A DNA stretch of 64,000 bases from Sympetrum striolatum (GCA_947579665.1 OX388352.1:72578113-72642112); one strand, 5' to 3'. Shown: positions 37,096 through 49,825, numbered from the stretch's first letter. Numbers and translations are program-made. Notes: generated by a model from the letters alone, not told the origin.

Positions 37096-37404
37096 CCTTC
37101 GATGCAACCAGCATAACTCGAGAAGGGCGAGTCTTTCAGATTCTCTGTTTTGAGCGCGCTTTTCGTCTTCCTCTTTATGCCTGGCACGTTTTGAAGGCTT
37201 TTGTGACGATATATATTTTATAAATAATTGCTGAAAGTCATTGCTTTTGCTGCGGTAGAAGCAGTATTGTATTATGAAAGTATTAAATTCGTATTTCGTT
37301 AAATCGGCTCGAATCTCAAGCGTAATTCGCTCTTCTTCATAAAATATTGGACATGAATTACTTTGGCTACTCATATTTCCTCCTAACATAAAATATTCCA
37401 TCAA
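37096..37404 (-). CDS. Hypothetical exon with a basic/acidic C-terminal segment
   Basis: A minus-strand frame opens at an ATG at 37404, with further ATGs at 37401, 37386 and 37374, and runs to about 37096. There ATCGAAGGTG|gtaact gives a reasonable donor just before the frame closes. The peptide is not low complexity. Its middle part reads EEERITLEIRADLTKYEFN and is followed by a lysine/arginine cluster (KPSKRARHKEEDEKRA), a possible nuclear localisation signal or short coiled region. No downstream exon is apparent before 35.5 kb. I do not recognise a family, and it may be an exon of a small gene or a chance frame. Confidence 0.3.
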
Positions 37405-40400
37405 TGCAGATTTAGAATGAAATTGGTTATTTCAGTTAATGCTCCACATGCCCGCAGGATGATCGTTTTCGTAAAGATTATGATACGATAATTAAGAGAA
37501 TTTGAACTACTGTAAATTAGGTCAACGGAAGAAGGGGAAATTAAAAAAATGTAATAAGAATAAAAATGGGGTAATAATGAAACAATACCTGCTATTAAAA
37601 ATAATGATATGTGATAGTGGAATTCAAATAGGAAATAAGTTGCTAGTTTTCATTGAAAACGAATTTGTGAAAGTCGCCACGTTGTTTGGACGCCATTTAC
37701 ATTTGCAGGGAATTTTGATTTAAATAATTTAAATAGTAGCACACTTTATACTTTATGTGAGATGATATCAGTATATGCCATCTGTCCTCGCTATAATCTC
37801 GCAATAATCTTTTCGCCATCGGGCTGCGAAAATCATTATCGTTGAGAATAGGGTCATGTTGTCGCGTATTTCGTCATGTAAATCACAGCTAAGGAATATA
37901 TCAAATAATTATTGTCTATACAGAGTTATATTCTTGAAGGATACTCAGCCGAGGGCTCCGGTCGTTTAGGACTTACTACTATCGAACCTGTAGTCTTTTA
38001 ACAAACCGCTTTATATTGTATGTGCGAACATTTCTTTTGAATAATTAAATCAGAAGGACTAGTCGCGCAGAGTCGAGTCAAGCACCAAAAGAATTGAATA
38101 ATATACTTCTAATTAATTCATTCCTTTCATTTACACCTTCTCCGTAATAAATGTTTGAATGCTAAAACGATTAATAATTTCAACATTGGAAAAAGGTATG
38201 AGCCAACAATTTTAGACATAACAACTCCATTTTTAAAATATGCACGTAATGCACTCATGCATGAATAATAAATTTAAATCTGCTACTACGGATTTCAGCG
38301 GTCAGTCCCCTTTGGTGCTATTTCTGCTCTCCTTGTTTTCGTCTACATAACGGTATATGAGTGCCATTCATACCGGCCTTCTCGACGAAACAAAGGTAGC
38401 TTCTCCGTGGGGGTGAGAGAGGAAAGAAAAAGGGTCTTCCATGCAGTGGTGACAGGATACGTTTTCAGTCCGACTAAAATTCGACGCATCTCTTAGGGTA
38501 TTTGTGTGAGATAGAAAATTGCTTGAAAATGCCATTCTTAGATGTGGACGGAAATATAATGAAAAGTTCGTCAATGAAGGAATATGAATGGTGTTACAGT
38601 TAATTACTTATATATTTTTTACATAAAGCATGGAGACGATGATAGGAAAATAAACAATGGGGATATGGAAAATTTTATGCTTACTAAGAAGAGAATGCTG
38701 ATTCTCTTCAACACTAAGGCAATACATCTAAAAATGTAAAGATGATTTGGTAAACAGGCTCAGAAGTGATGTGCACAGATCCTGGGATGTAGGCTGTTTA
38801 TAAGATTGAGAAAATGGTTCAATTACATGATTGAGAAAACGATGTAAGCTATTTTAAGAGAAAATAATGCAGGTTAGAAGGTGACCGGAAAAATATTTTT
38901 TCAATGGTTCAGCCAGAGAGAATGTAAATGAGATCAACCATTCGAAAAAGTTCCGATTTTTGTGGCAGTGTTCAAGTTTCATTTTCCTTACCTACTGCAT
39001 TTGGTGTTATGTGAACTTACTTCTAAATCGTTCATTTACATCCAAAATTCATAAACCATTAACAATAGACCTATCATAGTCGAAATTATTTATTATCACT
39101 GTAAATTTATTTTGCTTCGAAAATTAGTAGGATATAATCACGTAGGCATATAAAAATATGCATACAATTTGCATACATTCATGCATATAATTAGAGCTTC
39201 CGCCAGTTAATCAGAAATGCCGAGGAATTCACACATTTAAATTTCTGCACCTTCAAGATATCGTAAATGTCTTCCTTATCTTTAAACCAAAAAGTTTTAA
39301 GGAAGAATAGGCGAGGCCCATGAAACCAGCATAAATATTCAGCAGTAATAGATTCTCCTGACAATAAGAAATATTTCCCCAGAAGGGAAGCTTTATCCAT
39401 CTTATTTAAGAGTAATTATGGGTAATAAGTATGAGATGTCAGTATTTCTAGTGCTGTATCTGATAATGGCTGATGGACTTAACTGGCCTCTCATTAAAAA
39501 AAAGGAAAGGGAAAATACGAAGCCTAAATTCTAATTATTAAACGGCTGTTACCGATGTAAGGGCAACTCATATTGATTACGCCTGATTTAGTAGTTTTAC
39601 TAAATGTAATTTCCGTAAAAATATAGTCATTGCTCAACGACTATAAGAAATGGCGGAAATAACTAAGGACAAAGATTCAAAATTTCTTATATAACGCTAT
39701 TTCACAAAGTAACGGCTTCTTCAATCAATTTGACTATAAGGAAATTATTCAGAGAACTTGAACCAAAGAAAGCTGCATCCATTGCGAAGGAAATTGATTA
39801 CAATCATCGGGAAGGGGTAATCTGAAGATTATTGATATTCTGGGCAGGCAGACGTTTAGAACTAGTTCCCCTTAATGGATAAAAGAAAGTTTAACTAAAT
39901 ATTGTGACCGGGTGTAATCGTTAAAATTCCGTAAGCTACGCGTAAAATTTTATCATTGAGAATCTTCAAGGGATCTGAGAAGAGCACACAAACACTGGGA
40001 ACGGTCTCCCAGACTGCCCATGTCTCGGACCGTCTCTGCTTTCAGCAGTAGAATTAAACATATATTAACCATAGAAAGATCACTCCCGTAGAAACTTAAG
40101 CTTCGTAAAATGCCAATTCCAATATTACGTTCTCAATATTTACATTCAACTTTTCAGGCCTTTTTCGCTATTTCTTCTAACCAATGTTTTTCATAAACCT
40201 TTGGGACATCCTTACAAATCAATCAACAACAAAACGGGAAAATTTAAGAGATAGCTATTTGCGTAAACTAGCGTTCCTTTGGTTCTTTTTTATTACTATC
40301 ATTGGATGTATAGGGTTTTCAATTCTTTTATTCCATTAAAAGATAGACACAGTTATTAGTTTCGTAGATTTTAAGAACCTTTAAAATTAATATAAAAAAC

Positions 40401-41810
40401 ACCAAAAGCAAGTGAATATATTTTTTCTCTCAGTGTTGATGATAGCCAAAACGTTAAACTCATCTTGATTCACTTATAAAATTTGCTAGTATATCTCACC
40501 TGGTTTATAAAATAAAAAATAAGGATGTCATTTAAATACGTATTTAAACTCAATTATAATCGTCATTACTGTAACACACACGCAATAACTTGCCCATTCT
40601 GTGTCGAGTACTAAAAACTCATACCTCTAGCCAAGTCTTAGGTTTGGTTAGACCTCGATTAACCCATTGTCATGCAAAAGTAACAGATCTACGGATAGCG
40701 GTCTTATCATTTTCCATAACTGATAATTAAAAGATGGTTTTCTTAAAATACTGAGAACTTTGAAATAAACAAATTGTAATACTCTTCGGAGGTGATTCGT
40801 TGATCAATAAATAGCTAAAAATACGAGAGGAGTAACTTTTGAGAAATAAAATTTCGAGAATTTTACCAAAAGGACGTCTACCGCTGGCCATTTACTACTG
40901 TATTTACTGGAAGACATTACTTTGAAACGATATGGAATCCATGGATCCAATTTTTAGGACAGTGGTTTCATCAAGCTATTTATTATTATTTTCATTTAAT
41001 CCACATCAGATAAACAGTGAGATCTCGTAAGTTTTAGGCCAAAGAACATACAATATTTCTAATCTGTTGCTCTGCAGTCCCACTTTATGAGAGATTTATT
41101 TCTTCGAGTCATTCTTCTAATTGCGAGCTAAAAATTAAACATATATCAGAGAAGGCTAGCGAACACATTATTTTAGATAACATAAAAATGAATCAAGCAA
41201 ATTGCAACCCAAATACTCTTCTCCCAACGAGAAAGTTTTTCCTTTCCATTCCCGTTTGGCAACAAAAGGATTATCTTGCCCTTCTCCCCCACCTATTTCG
41301 TTTTGTCCTGTTTAACAGTTTTCCCGGTATTCTACCCTTTCAAGGGCAGGTAACATTTTTGTTCCCTTCTTTTCTCCAGGCACATGCCATATGGAGGATC
41401 GCGTATTTATGTAAATGTTGAAGATAGTGATAGTAAGCGTCGAAGCTAATTGTGTGAATTTTTCTACAGTGTTGTTATCAGGATAATTTAATTTTACAAA
41501 TTAATGGATTATACAATCTATAGTAGTCACGAGAGTAAGGGGAAATGGTAATCTAGAAAAGAATATTCGTTATTTAAATCAATCGAATGAGCTTTAACTT
41601 TGAGGAACTCCATAGGTAACTAAACACAAAGAAATAAATAATTTTGTCAAAGTTATACGACTTTCTGTGTGGAAGTTTTGGCACTTTTATTTCCTTGTGT
41701 TTATTCCTTACTTATTTCTCTTGATAATAGAACGATTTTCAATTGGGAAAGTTAAACGAAAGGTGTCTAAAAGCAATCAAATTACAGTGATCTACCGAAT
41801 CATGCACATA
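37405..41810. other. Intergenic DNA, no recognised gene
   Basis: No domain-bearing frame, RNA gene or clear transposon end was found. Frames at 38368-38574, 39191-39400 and 41188-41421 lack any supporting signal. Confidence 0.35.
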
Positions 41811-41824
41811 TCTTATATATTAAA

Positions 41825-42250
41825 ATTCAGCCTGCGTATGTTTGTGCCCGCAAAACTCGAAAACCACTCGGTCGATTGACTTGAATTTTTTACAGAATAT
41901 TGCATTCAAATATATATATATATATATACGAAAGTGTTTATATTGTAAAAAATGGTGACACTTCGTCCTTGCTTCGATCCCAGACGAGTCAAAGCATTTC
42001 CGTGAGAAATGCACGTAAAGTTCATTTTTGTCGCTGCATGCTTCATTTATTTTGCAAAATTAAATTGAAAATAATAGTCATACGAGATTGAGACAAGAAC
42101 CAATAGCAGAGTAAATGAATAGAAAACCTTATTTTGGTCGTTTATTGTTGTTTCCGAATTGAATTTTTGAGATATTTTACGGAATACACGAAAAGTTTTG
42201 TGAGTATAAACAGCCGGTCCCCCTGACGACAAATGCCATTTTTGAATCCG
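41825..42250 (+). repeat. Dispersed repeat R2, copy 1
   Basis: Ordered words are shared with 52310-52660: cttg-ttcga-c, gagaaat-cacgt-a-gttcattttt, gc-gcttcattta, aattaaattg-aaataatag/ggtc, then gagac/gacacaagaa. The left part has a (ta)n run at 41911-41928. Not coding. Confidence 0.6.
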
Positions 42251-43640
42251 AGATCCTGCTTTTTGGCCTATTTGAAATTAGGAAGAAGAGAAAAGTTGCT
42301 GGTTTCGTTCACATTGATGAGCATAATCAATCGTTGGAAGTGATTTATACGATCGATTTTCGAAAAACGAAATGTGAGTTAATTTGATACCGAATGTTGT
42401 ATTCAGTTAAATTCATTTGTATTGTTTTTGAAATGATTTAATAATCTGTTATCGAAAATTAAAGTGAGAGTGACTTTGAATGCTGCATTCAATTCGATTC
42501 ATTTCTTTAGTTATCTTCCAGTTGATCGTCGTCAAATTAAATAGTACGCGTTAACACATCAAATGTTGCGGCAGATAATGGATAGTAGTAAATGATCATT
42601 ATATAAATAACGAAAATTCACCATCCAAACGCGAGAGCCGAGCTAGCGTAACGTACCATGTTCTCCATCTTTCTTTTCTCTCCCTCCCTTTTCGAGAGAA
42701 AGGCTCGCCGGCCCGAATTTTGGACTTAGAATTTCTTGGTGGGTCAGGGGTGGTAACTTTTTTTTGCTGTTAGCTGTACAATTTCATGATGAAATTGAAA
42801 AGAAATAAGACATGTAAGAAAGAATAGTCTGTTTACTTAAGGTAGAGGCCAAATATCCGGCCAAACGTAGAACCTCTTTTGTTGTCGGTTTTCACTCTCT
42901 TTTGTAAAGGATGAGTCATACGGAAGAGCCTTATCGAAATTTTAGGAAGTTCACTTTCTCAAAACTGAAAAAAATAGAAACACCAATTTCATATGTTATT
43001 CATTAATTTAAGTAAACCAAGTATTGTAATTACGGCCATAGGTAGGCATGAAATTAAAGCGGTTATTTTCAAATTTTATAACGGTTTCTTTATAAACCTC
43101 TCAGTTACTCCTATATGGTAAAGGCAGACTTAATATTAAGAAGAGAATTATAAGAAATAAAACTCCGAAGACAATGAAAAATATTGCAAGAAGCCTTGAT
43201 TCAAATTACTGAAGTCATAATATAACCGTAGTCTACTTCAAATTTTAAATCACAGAACGTAATAATAAATACTTCGATGTAACACTTATATTAGAGAAGG
43301 ATAATTTTAATCGGCAGAAGGAATAGAAATAAGGATAGTTCTGATAAAAGAGAAAACTGAAATCAATGTAGATCGCAAGGAGAAGAGAACGCGATAATAC
43401 GCAGCGATGACAATTTAAATATCTGAATTATAGATAACAAAAGATATTAGAAAAGGAATATTTTTAGGTATACTTATAAAGATTTTAGGAAACAACGTTA
43501 TGTGATATTCTTCTACATATTTCAATTAATATGAAACAAGAATGTACATAATTTCTACAGCCGGCTGACCCTGATAATTTCCCTAATAAATCTAAGAAGA
43601 GAATAAGTAAAAATAGATTTCGGGGTGCTGATCTATTTAT
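42251..43640. other. Intergenic DNA, no recognised gene
   Basis: Only simple-sequence patches are seen, for example a CT-rich run near 42662-42698. Confidence 0.35.
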
Positions 43641-43654
43641 TCGACTAAATATGA

Positions 43655-43740
43655 GCTAACGCATCACGGACTCGAACCCCGATTTCTCAGTTTCCTTACG
43701 AGTGCACACGCCGCACAGTGGGCTAAAATCGTAAAAACCT
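43655..43740 (-). repeat. tRNA-like SINE head and adjacent R1 fragment
   Basis: Reverse-complemented, ttagcccactgtgcggcg and atcggggttcgagtccgtga give A- and B-box-like elements. Directly to the right (43740-43845), ttgagtgcgg-tttggaa-ct is a fragment of dispersed repeat R1. Confidence 0.5.
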
Positions 43741-43850
43741 GGACAAGGGTTATTTCGAGTGAAAAATGTTTTTCTTGAGTGCGGATTTGGAAACTTGGCA
43801 TAGTTATTGAAAAATGATTGAATTTTATGTTCACGCTCGTCGTTTTTACT

Positions 43851-43985
43851 TTCTCCATATACGAAGTATAGAGAAAGTATTGTTTTCATGAAAAAATTCG
43901 ACTTCGAGATTTCAACGGAAATACATGTTTTGGGGTCCCTAGTTTACGTTAAACACGTTTTAACCATTTTCGGAATGATGTCTGT

Positions 43986-44028
<43 letters not shown>

Positions 44029-44576
44029 TGTGTGTGTCTGTATGTGTGTGTGTGATAGTGGGCACTCTAACGTGAAAAGTGTTGGTCGTATCAATACCAA
44101 ACTTCATATATAGTACTGTGGTGTGTGCTGTCAGAGTTGATTAGTTTTTGGAGTAAATCGGTTAACCGGAAGTCGAGCTTCATTCATCAAAGCTCATTTC
44201 CGGTTTTCAAAATATCTCCATAAATATGATATTTAGGTATATATTATTATTTATAAACATTTTAGAAAATTTATATTACTATAACTTTTGTATGAAACAT
44301 ATTTTTTTATCACAGATTGTTTAGGAGTTATTTATGAAATACTGATAAACCGGAAGTTGCTGATTATGTACTTTGTGGGCGCTCTGGGCTCCATGGGCGA
44401 AAGGCCAATTTCATCGTTTTTCATCGATCATGTCCCGAAAAACATTTTTTATAATGTTAGTGACGTCAAAGATAATAATATATATATTAATCACTCAACT
44501 TCCAAGTTTAGATGGAATATAGAGTTCGAAATTACTGTCATAGATAAATATTTACATCTTATATATGGAGAAAGTC
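43851..44576. mobile_element. Short inverted-repeat element with TG microsatellite
   Basis: The left end ACTTTCTCCATATA is repeated inverted at the right end (tatatggagaaagt, about 44563-44576). The left end is itself a palindrome: ACTTTCTC and GAGAAAGT flank a 15-base centre at 43851-43881. The interior has tgttttggggtcccta and a (TG)n tract. A 115-codon frame at 44288-44635 runs over the right end and has no domain. The superfamily is not assignable because no target duplication is clear. Confidence 0.6.
43983..44054. repeat. TG microsatellite
   Basis: This is a run of tg dinucleotides with few interruptions inside the 43851-44576 element, with potential Z-DNA character. Confidence 0.95.
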
Positions 44577-44939
44577 ATGTGCTGGCCACATCAGATTTTT
44601 TTAATTTTCAGGTGTCAACAAGATACAGGACGTGAAACGTGAGAAATTTCCACAAAAACGGGAAGTTTCGGATTTTTCGAAAAAACGCTGAAGTTTGTTG
44701 TTATATAGCTGCTTTTGAAAGAAACTGTTGGAAAAAACAACAATGCAGTAATCTAGCATAACTCTTTGTCTTTCAACTCACTGAATTTTTCATCATGCTC
44801 TTAGATGATTCTTTGCTCAGTTAAAGCAACAAATGGTGGACAACTTTTTCGGACAAATTTCGAGATAAAGTAAGGAAATCAAGTAGGTAAACAGCGATGG
44901 ACTATCAAGTCTCTTATACCACGTCAATCTACAAGTCTG

Positions 44940-45012
44940 CCGTGGACGGGGCTCGAAATAGTACATCCAAGTTGCCCGGTGGTCTCTTTATCTGACCAGC
45001 GCCGGTGAGTGC
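44940..45012 (-). repeat. tRNA-like SINE head
   Basis: Reverse-complemented, it reads ggtcagataaagagaccacc and tatttcgagccccgtccacg, giving a B-box-like element with weak A-box similarity. Confidence 0.4.
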
Positions 45013-45719
45013 ACTCGTTAGGAAATTTAGAGATCGAGGTTTACCATGGCCATGCTTATAGCAGCGCCGCTTCCTTTACGTCTGATCTCACCTTATTATG
45101 TTCTTTCTTTGAACCGTTAATGTCCTTCTTAGATTGAAAGTTTGTTTTCACGATGAAGACTAGTTACCTCTACCTTTTTAACAACTTAACGATTCCGAAG
45201 TCACAGTTGAATCAATTCTGTTTTCTTTTCTCTTAGCTATGTTGCCTTGATTTATGATTCACAAACAAACACTTTCGCTTTCCCATCAAATCTTAAAGTT
45301 CTATAAGAAGAAGAGAAAAGTATTTTCATACATACCGTGAGATATCTGCAAGGCAAACCACTATTATACTTTCCTTTGGGGTTACTTTCTTTGTAATGAT
45401 ATCCTCAAGTTAGCGAAAGTTTCTTCCCAAGTATTTTCGTAAGTGCCCAAATGGTATTACAGCGACCTCAAAATTCCTTTACTTCTGTTTAAATAGTTGA
45501 AGGAGGTCTTTTACTTTCCTTAGCAAACAAAGGCCTTTAAAGTAATTTTCCTCTTTCTTCAGCGGCTCATATTGGTGACATCTTGCAGTAAGATTATAAA
45601 TTGTTTTGAAATCGGTTCTTATATTTTAGTTGTTATTTCGTGCTTCATAACTCAAACCTACTAGCTACTCGAAGCTAGCTTTATGTAAAAGGTTTTATTA
45701 TGGTTCTGAGTGGAAACAG

Positions 45720-46397
45720 TTGCTTTAGATTCTCTCCAGATTTAACGAGATCGTCCAACGTCCAGAACATGTCATCGTCCTAGGCTCCAATCATATTGTT
45801 GACCATAGCCCTGCCTCTGACCGAGTTTCAGAAGTATGCGTGACCCCAAGCTCTAAACTCTTCAAAATATCATCAAAGCCATCCTTTACTCCTGAAGATG
45901 TTTTCCCAATACCCAGTTGCAGCGATATACGATCCAACAAGAGGCCACGCAAATACGGAAAAACTACAGTATTAACTGAATCACCATATAAAAAACAATT
46001 ACAATTGGAGATCAATGTCAAAGCTGAAAAGGAATTGCAAAAGAGAGAAAATCAAAGAAAAATGAAGAAAAAATGATTCTTGAGAAAAATTAATAAAGAA
46101 AATTAGAGCCAAGCTAAATTTAGAAAATCATTAAACTCTGCACAGGTAAAGGTTGGCAAGTCAAGCCAGAGAGTTAAACTTAAAAGAAGGCCTCCTCTGA
46201 AAAGAAAAAGATGTGATCCTACTTCATCGTCAGAGACTTCTGACTCAGAATATCTTTATTGTGGACATTTACATTCCCAATACAATAAAGCCTGGATCAG
46301 ATGCTGGAAATGCAAGAAATGGGCGCACTGTCCATGTGCAGGGGAAGAAGATAAGGAAGACGAAGCAGTACATATATGGGACTACCCCATCTGAATG
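45720..46397 (+). pseudogene. C-terminal relic of a second Tigger/pogo-type transposase
   Basis: The first part (frame of 45840) reads FTPEDVFPIP, then KRPRKYGKTTVLTESPYKK. This is the linker typical after the catalytic core of insect Tigger/jerky-like transposases. After a frameshift around 46080, a second frame reads SSSETSDSEYLYCG and WIRCWKCKKWAHCPCAG, a Cys/His finger at the extreme C-terminus, closing at TGA 46395-46397. The spacing C-x2-C, W, H, C is as in PHD-like tails of these transposases. The catalytic part is not visible upstream. This lineage differs from the element at 10.8-12.4 kb, whose protein ends without such a tail. Confidence 0.7.
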
Positions 46398-48130
46398 AAG
46401 ATGAAGTTTTTTAGTTATAGAAATTAAAAATTCATATTTTGTTAAATTTAAAATATACAATATTGCTTTTAATTACATATGTTCTTTATAGTATTGTGCA
46501 AATAAAGACACATTTTTCAGATTTAAGTATGCTTTTCTCATTTATTCACAAAGGGTTTTTTGTTAAGTACCCCGTCTTGCCCCACCTTCCCCTATCATTA
46601 TACGCAATAGTAATAAAAATAGAGTATTATAAGCAAAACACTGAGACCTCGTATTACCAGCTACATTCAGGTCTTGTATATGAGGATTCAATGATAGTTT
46701 TAAGTATAGGTAAAGTTGAAAGTGTAGGATGTGGTCTGTTGTTAATAATTAGCTGGACCAGTTGTGTACCATAGGTTATAAAATATTGTCGGATAATTAA
46801 ATAATTTTTGATGTTTATCGTAAGAGGTGCCGGATTAATCTGTAATTTTAAAGGGATCTACAATATGTCTCCACTACCTCTACTGTGTGATATAACAGTG
46901 AACATTTCGCTTTTCTTTCTAAGAATATTATCAGCGATGTATATTAATTCTTGGCGAGGACAATATTTCAGTCATATCTACCCTGAAGATAAAATTTTTG
47001 GATATAATTGTAAACTTGCAGGTAGTTCTGATAACCGATGGATGAATATAAATTATTTTACCCACTAACAAAACGTTAGAGGCCTCATTGCATCGACACA
47101 AGATTTTGAAAACATAATATAATACTTGTCAGAATCAGGCGAGGTATTGTTGAAATCCAAAATAAAAGTATTTTTATGAAAATGCTCTTTTCCCTCAAGT
47201 TTCACTTTTGGCTGCTGGTAATAAAAACACGACTAGGTGATGATGGACAAAAAAAATTGTGGAAAAGGTGCAATTTCTGAAGATTCTATGACATATATTT
47301 TTGGAAGTTGCATCAGCAAAGTGTTAACTTCTAGAAATTACATGAAATTGTATATTTCACATGACGTATGTTTTTTCAGTAGGAAAGTTATATATTTCTT
47401 GCAATCGACTTTGGTTTAAATAAATATACTGTCTAGGAATGAGGTATTCTTAACAATTTTGTTCTTGAATGTATATATGTGTACGTCCTATATGCATATA
47501 TGACAATTAGGTAGGATCTAAGATTTTAAGTTAAATTTACTCAATTTTCCTTCCATATAGAGGGCGTCAAGGTGCTCTTCGAAAATCCTGAGAACGCCCT
47601 CTGCACTGCAAGCGAAAATAGTATGCAGAAGTGGCGCAGCGACTCCGGGAGCGGAAAGGAGCTGAGGTCCAACAAGTTGTGGCACCTGACATCTGCAATA
47701 CGCCAACAACACCCTCCTCTGGCACCTCTGGATTCCTGCACGAAATATCCAGGAACTTCAATATAAGTTCTCCGCGGTCGTAAAACGGTTGCAAGACATT
47801 TACATTGAGCACATCACAGGCTACAGCACTGATGGACAACGACCGTAGATGCCAGAATGGATGGAGAACCAGAAGGCGAATCCCTGAAGTATCACTCAAC
47901 AACGGAAGATGAATAAGAAGTTAAATACAATCGTTTGCTCCTGAGCCAAAATATATATTCAATAATGTATAGTATAAAGAAATGTAACGCTGGAACTTGT
48001 ATAGTTTACTATGACTTGTAACGTAAATATTATGAATATAAAACAAAAATGACTTTACACCCTTAGCCAAACAAACAATTGCAGAATAAAGATGAATTTC
48101 AGATAAATATTTCATACGATGTTCAGGCCG
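46398..48130. other. Intergenic DNA with one GC-richer block
   Basis: A relatively GC-rich segment at 47555-47905 is open over 111 codons on the minus strand and partly on the plus strand. Neither translation shows a domain. It may be an old transposon coding remnant. The rest is AT-rich and featureless. Confidence 0.3.
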
Positions 48131-48134
48131 GGGC

Positions 48135-49310
48135 TATTTATAATATACGAGTAAAATGTAGCTTGCATACTGCAAGCAGATCAACAACACCAATTTCATT
48201 TCAACACCACCTTCATATCTGGACAGTTCTCAAAAGAAAAAAAAGCATTGAAAATATTCTTAAAATTCACTGCAATTTAATCGTCTGGCATCGAACCCAA
48301 GCCTTCCTGGTGAACTTACTACGCAGTACTACAGAAGATCACCATCTCTAACTATGTGTGAAAATTTAAGCAGAAATATTGACTGCAACTGCCTCAAATG
48401 ACGTCCTACTTTTCATATACATACCTTATGTGAGAAATTGTAATGTGCTCGGGCAACGAACCCAGAAACAGCATGGTCTTATCTATTTTTTTTTCTTAAA
48501 CCAAGTCTAAATAAACATCTTCTATCTAAGCATGAACCTCCTATCATTTCGATAAGTGCATCAAAATAAATAATGAAACCTCCACAATGTATTTTAAATG
48601 GGGGATATATTTACCACCTGGCTTCGAACCCGGGTCTTTCTGGTAATATTTTATATGCAGCACAACAGAAGATCAACACCTCTAACTATGTGTGAAATTT
48701 CAAGCAGAAATATTGGGTGCAACTGCCTCAAACGACGTCCTACTTTTCCCATGTATTCCTTATGAGAGAAAATTTAATGTGCTCTGGCATCGAACTCAGG
48801 AATATAACTGGCTCATGAAATTTTTTTTCTTAAACAAATTCTTAATATATGTCTTCTAGGTGAGCGAAAAGTTCCTTACATACCGATAAGTGCATCAAAA
48901 AAAATAATGAAAAACTATTCCCATGCATTTTAAACGGCCGATTTTTGCCTTGACCTAGCATCGAACCCAGGATATTTTCCTTAAAACTCATTTATGTTTT
49001 CGATAGATAATGACCATATATATTGGCTTCCTGAGTTTCGATTTTCTACCTATCCGGTAAGTATATTTTTTTAATTCCCGAAAATCAAAGCAATGTATTT
49101 AAACGGGAAAAATCGGGACTTTGGGGCCCTCTGGAATCGAACCCATGACACAGAGGTTCAAATTCGCAATTTTTCTGGCGGTTACACGTAATGGCCAATA
49201 CGTCGTAAAAATTTCATGTTAATGACGCTTGTAGTTTAGCCTGTGAATTTGTATCCTCTCTATCTATCTATATACATGAATGAATCCGGAGAAGCATCTA
49301 TATATAATAG
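48135..49310 (-). repeat. Array of about 167-bp tRNA-like units (A-B-A'-B'-C-D), copy at 48 kb
   Basis: Antisense B-box-like motifs occur at 48289, 48454, 48622, 48788, 48959 and 49135, spaced 165, 168, 166, 171 and 176 bases. Units 1 and 3 share acagaagatca-c--ctctaactatgtgtg. Units 2 and 4 share cctacttttc and taatgtgctc-ggca. Compared with the 27 kb copy it has one extra A-B dimer. The ends (acgagtaaaatgtagcttgc and gaatccggagaagcatctat) match the 27 kb array. Confidence 0.85.
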
Positions 49311-49364
49311 ATATTTTCCTTAACTTGTAATTGTGCTGCTCGTAATTTTCTTCATGTATCATTG

Positions 49365-49745
49365 GAGAGGAGGGAAGTAGGAGAAAGGGATAATGGTTAC
49401 GGGAAAGGAAGGGAAGGGAACGGACGTTAAGGAGTTGGATGGAAGGCAATGAAAGGGATAGAAGGTGGGAAGGTATTGGGTAGTGTGGGACGTGAAAGGA
49501 GGAGGGATTGAGATAGTGTCCTTGATAGGAGGGAAAGGTGTGGCTGGGTACAGGGAGGTAAGGAAGTAGGTGGGATATGGGTTGAGAAGGGAAGGGTGGC
49601 ATAGAGGTGGGAAGGAAAAGGATGTGATGGAAGAGAGAAGGGACAGGGTGGGTTAGACGGAGGGAAGGAAGTAGGTGCGATAGAGGGTGAAAAGGGTTTG
49701 GGTGGGTTAGAGGTAGGGAAGGGAATAGGTGGGATAGAGGCTCCC
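49365..49745. repeat. Purine-strand minisatellite (GGGAAGG / GTGGGATAGAGG type)
   Basis: The plus strand is almost all G, A and T with very few C over about 380 bases. It is built of irregular units; gtgggttag recurs at 49648 and 49702, 54 bases apart. The 163-codon minus-strand frame (Pro/His/Ser/Leu repeat) is a by-product, not a gene. Polypurine tracts like this can form triplex DNA. Confidence 0.9.
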
Positions 49746-49825
49746 TATATCCCACCTCTATGGTAAAACTTACTTATAAAACTTATACAACTTATACTAT
49801 AAAACATAACGAAGATATTCGCCAA

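Noticed and set aside
44288..44635. 115-codon plus frame
   Set aside because: It overlaps the right end of an inverted-repeat element and has no motif.
47518..47902. Overlapping open frames on both strands in a GC-richer block
   Set aside because: No domain, splice context or clear family; probably old transposon debris.
48135..49310. CRISPR-like array reading of regularly spaced repeats
   Set aside because: The host is eukaryotic. The repeats are diverged units of about 167 bases with similar spacers, not short identical repeats with unique spacers.
49264..49755. 163-codon minus-strand frame rich in Pro, Ser, His and Leu
   Set aside because: It is the pyrimidine complement of a purine-strand simple repeat, with no start context or domain.
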